DNA of 35,485 nucleotides from Anaerococcus vaginalis (GTDB lineage Bacteria > Bacillota > Clostridia > Tissierellales > Peptoniphilaceae): positions 1 through 35,485 of the forward strand of contig NZ_HE978617.1 in NCBI RefSeq assembly GCF_000307225.1. The letters are read 5' to 3'. Both the position numbers and the translations under genes were made by a program. The notes under the pieces were generated by a model that was not told where the DNA came from, did no database searches, and saw only the letters and a program-made list of their open reading frames with translations. Positions 32,701-35,485 of the stretch are shown one piece after another (position 1 is the stretch's first letter; each line of letters begins with the position of its first letter).

Positions 32701-33693
32701 TTTTATAGCCTCAGATAATAATTCGTGGTTTTGAGCTAAAGATTTAACAGCATTAGATTCCCTTACACCTTTTATGCCTAACATATCCAAAATTTGGTTC
32801 ATATTTCCACCAGATTTTGAAGCACTATCAAGACCTTTCATCAAATCTTGCAAGGCTTCTGTAGGTTTCGATTTCCATTTAGCAGCAAAATCTTCTGCAC
32901 TCATTCCTGCAACCTTTGCAAAGTTTTGTAATTTTTCTCCACCACTAGCCACAGCCTTATCAACTTTTGTCATCACTGTAGACATAGCAGTTCCACCTGC
33001 TTCTGCTTCAATTCCAACAGAACTCATAGCAGTAGCAAGACCCAAAACATTTGGAGTTGTTATCCCTACAAGCCTAGATGATGCAGCAAGCCTTGAAGAC
33101 ATATTCATTATTTCAGCTTCACTTGTAGCAAAGTTATTACCAAGTCTAACAACAGAATTTCCCACTTGTCTTATACTTTTTCCTACATCAAGACCCATTA
33201 CATTGGCAAATCTTGCCATTTGTTTTGCACCTTCTTCGCCTGCAAGATTAGTCGCAGAACCCATTTCAGCCATAACTCTTGTAAATTCTAACAAGTCTTT
33301 TTTCCCATGGATCCCCAATTGTCCAGCAGTTTCTGCCAAACCTAAAAGGTCATTAGTAGATACAGGAATTACAGAAGACATTTCAGAAATATCATTACCA
33401 AAAGCCTTTAAATCATTACCAGCTAATCCAGTTGTTTTTCCAACTCCAACAAGTCCAGTTTCAAAATCTGCAAATTTTTTGCCTGCATAAGTAAAAGCAG
33501 CACCTAATGGCAAGGTTAGTTTTGTAGTCAAACTCCTACCAATACTTTCCGTAGCACTCCCAATCTTAGAAGCAACCGAACTAACTTTCCCAGCTTGTGT
33601 TTGTAGTTTCTCGACTGCCTTAGTCGCTTGATTAAATTTAGAAGTAAATCCAGAATCAACCGCCGAAAGAATGGCTTCAACTCTATAACTCAT
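29722..33693 (-). CDS. Phage tail tape measure protein (TP901 family)
   Basis: A 1323-residue tape measure protein, which sets tail length and is ejected into the host. The N-terminal 400 residues contain the TP901 core (SVIPVSTNDLLGLAETAGQL; GIEAEAGGTAMSTVM; LKNTFGNIAKDIF). A hydrophobic stretch follows (about 405-440), then a central set of related helical units around NIPxI (about 630-790), and a C-terminal coiled-coil region with ARIRSALRIHSPSRVLMNLG, a signature of many tape measures. ATG 33693 is preferred over a GTG at 33705 because AAAGGTGG fits it. If about 0.15 nm per residue applies, the tail would be near 200 nm. No muramidase or peptidase motif is seen. Confidence 0.95.
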   Translation of the reverse strand: MSYRVEAILSAVDSGFTSKFNQATKAVEKLQTQAGKVSSVASKIGSATESIGRSLTTKLTLPLGAAFTYAGKKFADFETGLVGVGKTTGLAGNDLKAFGNDISEMSSVIPVSTNDLLGLAETAGQLGIHGKKDLLEFTRVMAEMGSATNLAGEEGAKQMARFANVMGLDVGKSIRQVGNSVVRLGNNFATSEAEIMNMSSRLAASSRLVGITTPNVLGLATAMSSVGIEAEAGGTAMSTVMTKVDKAVASGGEKLQNFAKVAGMSAEDFAAKWKSKPTEALQDLMKGLDSASKSGGNMNQILDMLGIKGVRESNAVKSLAQNHELLSEAIKQSNDAYNYGNDLAEEAAKAWDTLHAKLMTLKNTFGNIAKDIFSIVAPALKDIVDRVNDFARKWYKLSDSSKKAIGEMILKIGGLLAAIGPVLLIGGKITKTLSPVIGVASQVGNAFKTATGILSSSGSLFSSVSNGMKNAAGSLGDKFLEVGSKFPAFGDKALEMYDKMSTVPGKIQSGFTSKIGQAVSSLDEKFGTHFQAMGSKVGAFGGRLSSGLGKAGSLLSSFGINTGNMVSMANAAMGSLFPAAVIGIALAGLGLLYSQFGDQIDKLLEVAKTKGPEIITNLGNEITEKIPEFVEKGTTLVTHFADALATNIPVIMEQGVNIISALVSSVGSNAGRLISSAITVIGSFINGLVTAIPRLLSVGMQFLVQLVQGIVQNIPQILQTGVQIVQNFAQSLATNAPQIIMSGFKLIFSLVKGIITNIPAIISAAWEIIKALAGGILEAMAGVVGKVASGVKGFFKNIFSPGKDEAESAKNDVSTSLDSMKLDIDTKTGEAATSATENASLAKSGFIEQFGLMNTGVSEKLAQLQANTGMSMDQIQQEITSKGQITRDGITITAEEMNANVSGQTDEMANNMIDSISRGVDGANSKFDGLNTKLPADATNTNEATSGQYEDLANRITSSTERANTAVTSGIDTINSNFEMRLGTLPAKTDTILNNVSNSFTNAFNALGKGVDSNLQKIISAYSSTMAKMNSISNSGLSNLSSRFSASFNNISATVTSGTNRVVVSVSNMNNRVNASFSQFASRFIATNSNMWNRFNSQSTSALNRNYALFSSNISKLQSKFTSYANRLKSLNNSMWSAVVNKTRQAGSSMASGFSSACNRMTSLASSMRSRLISIMNSCVGGMRSAGYNAGMGFYSGLASTRGSIMALASSIAASVSARIRSALRIHSPSRVLMNLGSYAGEGLAVGLEKSKRYVNNAVDGLSNTIKGVDTGLNSSYSDFNNNSKAMPLVINLRLGNKEFRAISRDITQEQGKDLRLEANFGI

Positions 33694-33694
33694 A

Positions 33695-34153
33695 TTATTC
33701 ACCACCTTTCTTTTCGTAATTTCTTACATTTAAAGCGATATTTCTTAATCTATCAAAGGTATTGTCATCTTCCGTTTCTTCGCCTAGAACCTTTTTTTCA
33801 GCCTTTTCATAATCAAAAATATCTTTAATATCATTGATCACATAATAGGTCTTTTTGCCCTTAGTTTCCGTTTCTTTCAACTTTCTTTTTAAAAGTTCAT
33901 TCTCGATAAAATCTCTTTTCTTATCAATTTCTTTCAATCTAAAAGCTGTAAACATCATGTAAAAGGCAACTAAAGTCATTCTTTCAAGCTCTTTTATACT
34001 GTCGGAAAAATATCTTAAACCATTGATAATTAAGTCCTTATAGAGTAAAGGCTCTATTTGCTTTTCTTTTCCTCTACCTTTTCCGCTTTCTTCATGCTCT
34101 CCACTACTTGTAAGGCTTTCTTCTTGGTCGCTGATTGAGTTTTCAATTGCTCT
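33695..34153 (-). CDS. Tail assembly chaperone, frameshifted extension (gpT-like)
   Basis: This -1 frame overlaps the end of the tail chaperone gene and is open from the T TTT TTA heptamer at 34153-34159. It carries a charged linker, then YKDLIINGLRYFSDSIKEL and MTLVAFYMMFTAFRLKEID, resembling the T domain of gpG-gpGT tail chaperones. The first ATG (33979) has no ribosome binding site and lies inside the conserved region, so independent translation is unlikely. Slippage on the heptamer gives a 244-residue fusion (92 from the first frame plus 152). The stop is two bases before the tape measure ATG, the classic position. Confidence 0.75.
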   Translation of the reverse strand, partial: RAIENSISDQEESLTSSGEHEESGKGRGKEKQIEPLLYKDLIINGLRYFSDSIKELERMTLVAFYMMFTAFRLKEIDKKRDFIENELLKRKLKETETKGKKTYYVINDIKDIFDYEKAEKKVLGEETEDDNTFDRLRNIALNVRNYEKKGGE

Positions 34154-34428
34154 AAAAAATCATCACACAACTTTCCTAAATCTTCATGATTATCTAAATA
34201 TTCTTCAATATCCTTATCGCTTGGTTTTTTATCTAAAGTTGCAGTCGCTGCCTTTATAAGTTCAGGCAAAATTAAAACATCGCCTGTATATAAAGCAGTT
34301 GTAGCATTTTCAATTCCTAATCTGATATCAATACCATTTGTATTTTTTGACCTACCTTTAGAAATTTCCCTACAAAATTTAAGACCAAAGTTTAATTCAT
34401 AATCATTTCCATTTATTGTTAAATTCAT
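34054..34428 (-). CDS. Tail assembly chaperone (gpG-like, TAC family)
   Basis: A 124-residue protein between the major tail protein and tape measure genes. The N-terminal MNLTINGNDYELNFGLKFC and later ATTALYTGDVLILPELIKAA match the phage tail assembly chaperone family, which coats the tape measure and recruits tail tube subunits. The C-terminal 30 residues are Lys/Glu-rich (SMKKAEKVEEKKSK). The ATG follows AAGGAG. The gene contains a canonical T TTT TTA heptamer in phase at codons 90-92, through which the longer gpGT-like product can be made. Confidence 0.85.
   Translation of the reverse strand: MNLTINGNDYELNFGLKFCREISKGRSKNTNGIDIRLGIENATTALYTGDVLILPELIKAATATLDKKPSDKDIEEYLDNHEDLGKLCDDFLEQLKTQSATKKKALQVVESMKKAEKVEEKKSK
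34153..34159 (-). promoter_or_regulatory. Putative -1 programmed frameshift site, T TTT TTA
   Basis: The minus strand reads GAT TTT TTA GAG in the chaperone frame, so the heptamer T TTT TTA has the canonical X XXY YYZ phase. In the -1 frame tandem TGA stops lie just upstream and the frame is open for 152 codons downstream. An alternative but imperfect lambda-like G GAA AAG occurs twice nearer the gene end. Confidence 0.65.
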
Positions 34429-34452
34429 ATAATCTCCTTAAAATTTATAAAA

Positions 34453-34480
34453 TAAAAAGGACACTTTTTTAGTGTCCTTC
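34453..34480 (-). terminator. Intrinsic terminator after the major tail protein gene
   Basis: GGACACT and AGTGTCC form a stem with an A-rich loop, followed by five T on the minus strand. It overlaps the major tail protein stop codon. Such partial terminators often follow abundant structural genes and lower expression of the genes after them. Confidence 0.82.
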
Positions 34481-34993
34481 TGTTCCTGTTGTTTCTGCCT
34501 TTTCATCAAAGATAGTTACATCTCTAAAAGCATAAAGAATTGCTTTTTCTTGGTCTTTGCTAATAGTTGCAAATCCATCTTGTGGAATTCCATCTATTTT
34601 CATTGTTGTAGATATTTCCGCCAAATCCTCAACATTTGCTGGCATTTCCCAAGATTCAAGTTTTCCTTGCATATATTTTGCAGGATATTTACCTTCTTGT
34701 GCTTCTCCTGCCAAATCTATTTCCCAACATTCCAATACTTTTTGTTCAACCACTGATTTTTTTAACATCTCGTTAACTTCATCGTGGCTTGCGATAGCGT
34801 TTATTTCCAAAGACACTTCTATTCCACCATTTGATGTAATAGCACCGTCTTTTGTTTGAGTTGTATCAACGTTGTTTTCGTATGATAAAGTATGTTCAGT
34901 TTGCAAAGCTAATTTTGTAGCTTTTTCTTTTTTAGCATTTTCTAAAAGTCTAAACATCAAGATTTTATCTTTTCCATAAATTGCTTTTAACAT
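34469..34993 (-). CDS. Phage major tail protein (TP901-1/phi13 type)
   Basis: A 174-residue tail tube protein. It begins MLKAIYGKDKILMFRLLEN, and includes TEHTLSYENNVDTTQTKDG and GGIEVSLEINAIAS, the pattern of TP901-1 family major tail proteins, which stack as hexameric rings. ATG 34993 is chosen over an upstream in-frame start inside the preceding gene because AAGGAG lies eight bases before it. The gene is flanked by the tail completion gene and a terminator, consistent with high expression. Confidence 0.88.
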   Translation of the reverse strand: MLKAIYGKDKILMFRLLENAKKEKATKLALQTEHTLSYENNVDTTQTKDGAITSNGGIEVSLEINAIASHDEVNEMLKKSVVEQKVLECWEIDLAGEAQEGKYPAKYMQGKLESWEMPANVEDLAEISTTMKIDGIPQDGFATISKDQEKAILYAFRDVTIFDEKAETTGTEGH

Positions 34994-35004
34994 CTTTTCA
35001 CTCC

Positions 35005-35370
35005 TTAATAAAATTTGTAAGTTAAATTCAAAACTCCGTGCCAAAGGGTTTCATTTGTCGAATTATCAGCTAAAACTCTTGTAGAACCATCAAGCAAAAT
35101 CCAAACGTGAGGGTCTGTAAACTTGTGGCAAGCTAAACCAATCTTCTGGCACATTGTTTCGCATTCTTTTCTCGATTCTTTCTTTGTCCATATGTGTATA
35201 AAAATAGAGGCCTGACCTAAAGAAAAAGACTTAGTAGCTTTTGGTTTAAGGTCGACCTCTCCTAATACAACAAAAGGGTATGCCGTTCCCTCTTTTGGTA
35301 AAAAGGGGTAACAGTCATACCCTAAATCCTGTATTCTTTTAAAAATTAGATCATATATTTCTTGGTTCAT
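35005..35370 (-). CDS. Phage tail completion/terminator protein (DUF3168-like)
   Basis: A 121-residue protein: MNQEIYDLIFKRIQDLGY, YPFVVLGEVDLKPK, IFIHIWTKKESRKECETM. This is the DUF3168-like pattern of tail completion proteins that cap the tail tube at the head end. The ATG (35370) overlaps the stop of the preceding gene (TGATGA), so translation is coupled; an in-frame GTG one codon earlier is less likely. Confidence 0.8.
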   Translation of the reverse strand: MNQEIYDLIFKRIQDLGYDCYPFLPKEGTAYPFVVLGEVDLKPKATKSFSLGQASIFIHIWTKKESRKECETMCQKIGLACHKFTDPHVWILLDGSTRVLADNSTNETLWHGVLNLTYKFY

Positions 35371-35485
35371 CACTTATCCATCTTTTCCAAATCCTCTATA
35401 AATCCTTTTTCTACACTATCTAAAGCAGGCTTAACAAAAGGTTCAGCTTCCATAAATCTTGTCCCATATTCTGGATAAACCGCCC
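35370..35485 (-). CDS. HK97 gp10-like head-tail protein, C-terminal end (partial)
   Basis: Only the last 37 residues are in the window, running off the right edge: YPEYGTRFMEAEPFVKPAL followed by a helical tail ending LEKMDK. The segment EYGTRFMEAEPFVKPAL is characteristic of the HK97 gp10 family of minor head-tail proteins, normally upstream of the tail completion gene, as here. Confidence 0.75.
   Translation of the reverse strand, partial: AVYPEYGTRFMEAEPFVKPALDSVEKGFIEDLEKMDK

Larger units (their letters stand above)
19700..35485. mobile_element. Partial prophage, siphovirus tail and lysis region (boundary approximate)
   Basis: From the right edge to 21,979 the minus-strand genes follow the canonical siphovirus late order: gp10-like, DUF3168-like, major tail protein, tail chaperone, tape measure, Dit, Tal, BppU, tip proteins, BhlA-like, endolysin, holin. 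Tail and baseplate types resemble TP901-1-like phages. The head module lies beyond the right edge. The left limit is uncertain: the last phage gene is the holin, and the three plus-strand genes at 20,163-21,682 are probably prophage cargo but could be outside. No integrase is seen. Genes look functional apart from one A-run frameshift in tal. Confidence 0.88.

Noticed and set aside
32198-33490. Long plus-strand open frames (160 and 238 codons) opposite the tape measure gene
   Set aside because: They lie antisense to a well-supported 1323-residue gene, lack ribosome binding sites and have biased composition; they are shadows of its codon pattern.

Overview
The window is very AT-rich, uses strong AGGAGG-type ribosome binding sites and carries Gram-positive regulatory RNAs (a T-box and an L20-type leader). 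Gene content and order fit a low-GC anaerobic firmicute. The protein flavour suggests a Peptoniphilaceae/Tissierellia member such as Anaerococcus or Peptoniphilus, but that placement is an inference made without a database search.

Positions 1-16,340 are host chromosome, almost all on the minus strand. Reading leftward from about 14,919: a consensus promoter, an L20-type attenuator leader, infC (predicted AUA start), rpmI, rplT, a SpoU/TrmH rRNA methyltransferase, a phenylalanine T-box leader, pheS, pheT, zapA, a U32 family protein, mutS2, argS, a membrane protein and a TPR protein. Spacing is tight or overlapping throughout, so this looks like one translation and housekeeping super-operon with the T-box as an internal valve. 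A ridA gene with its own promoter and terminator follows. At the extreme left edge are tandem leftward promoter elements for something outside the window. Upstream of infC lies a separately transcribed FAD-dependent dehydrogenase gene, divergent from a plus-strand PEP-carboxykinase-like gene. A minus-strand PLP aminotransferase gene is the last clear host gene.

From roughly 20-22 kb to the right end is part of a siphovirus-type prophage, read right to left: gp10-like protein (partial), DUF3168-like tail completion protein, TP901-1-type major tail protein, tail assembly chaperone with a probable programmed -1 frameshift, tape measure, distal tail protein, tail-associated protein (Tal), a 45-residue protein, BppU-type baseplate protein with a collagen-like stalk, two more tail-tip proteins, a BhlA-like membrane protein, an amidase endolysin and an LLH-type holin. 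Three intrinsic terminators lie inside this late operon and one ends it. Between the lysis genes and the host aminotransferase sits a plus-strand set of three small genes with their own promoter: a 60-residue acidic protein, a protein with a ribbon-helix-helix-like tail, and a zinc-ribbon/AP2-like protein. No integrase, repressor, capsid, portal or terminase gene is visible.

The most striking feature is that five otherwise intact genes (mutS2, pheS, the PEPCK-like gene, the aminotransferase and tal) are each broken by one apparent single-base indel at a short A run. Restoring one base gives full family length in every case. Uncorrected homopolymer errors are the simplest explanation. However, the two -1 type breaks fall exactly on canonical slippery heptamers (A AAA AAG in mutS2, T TTA AAA in the aminotransferase), and pheS is essential, so recoding or transcriptional slippage deserves a test.
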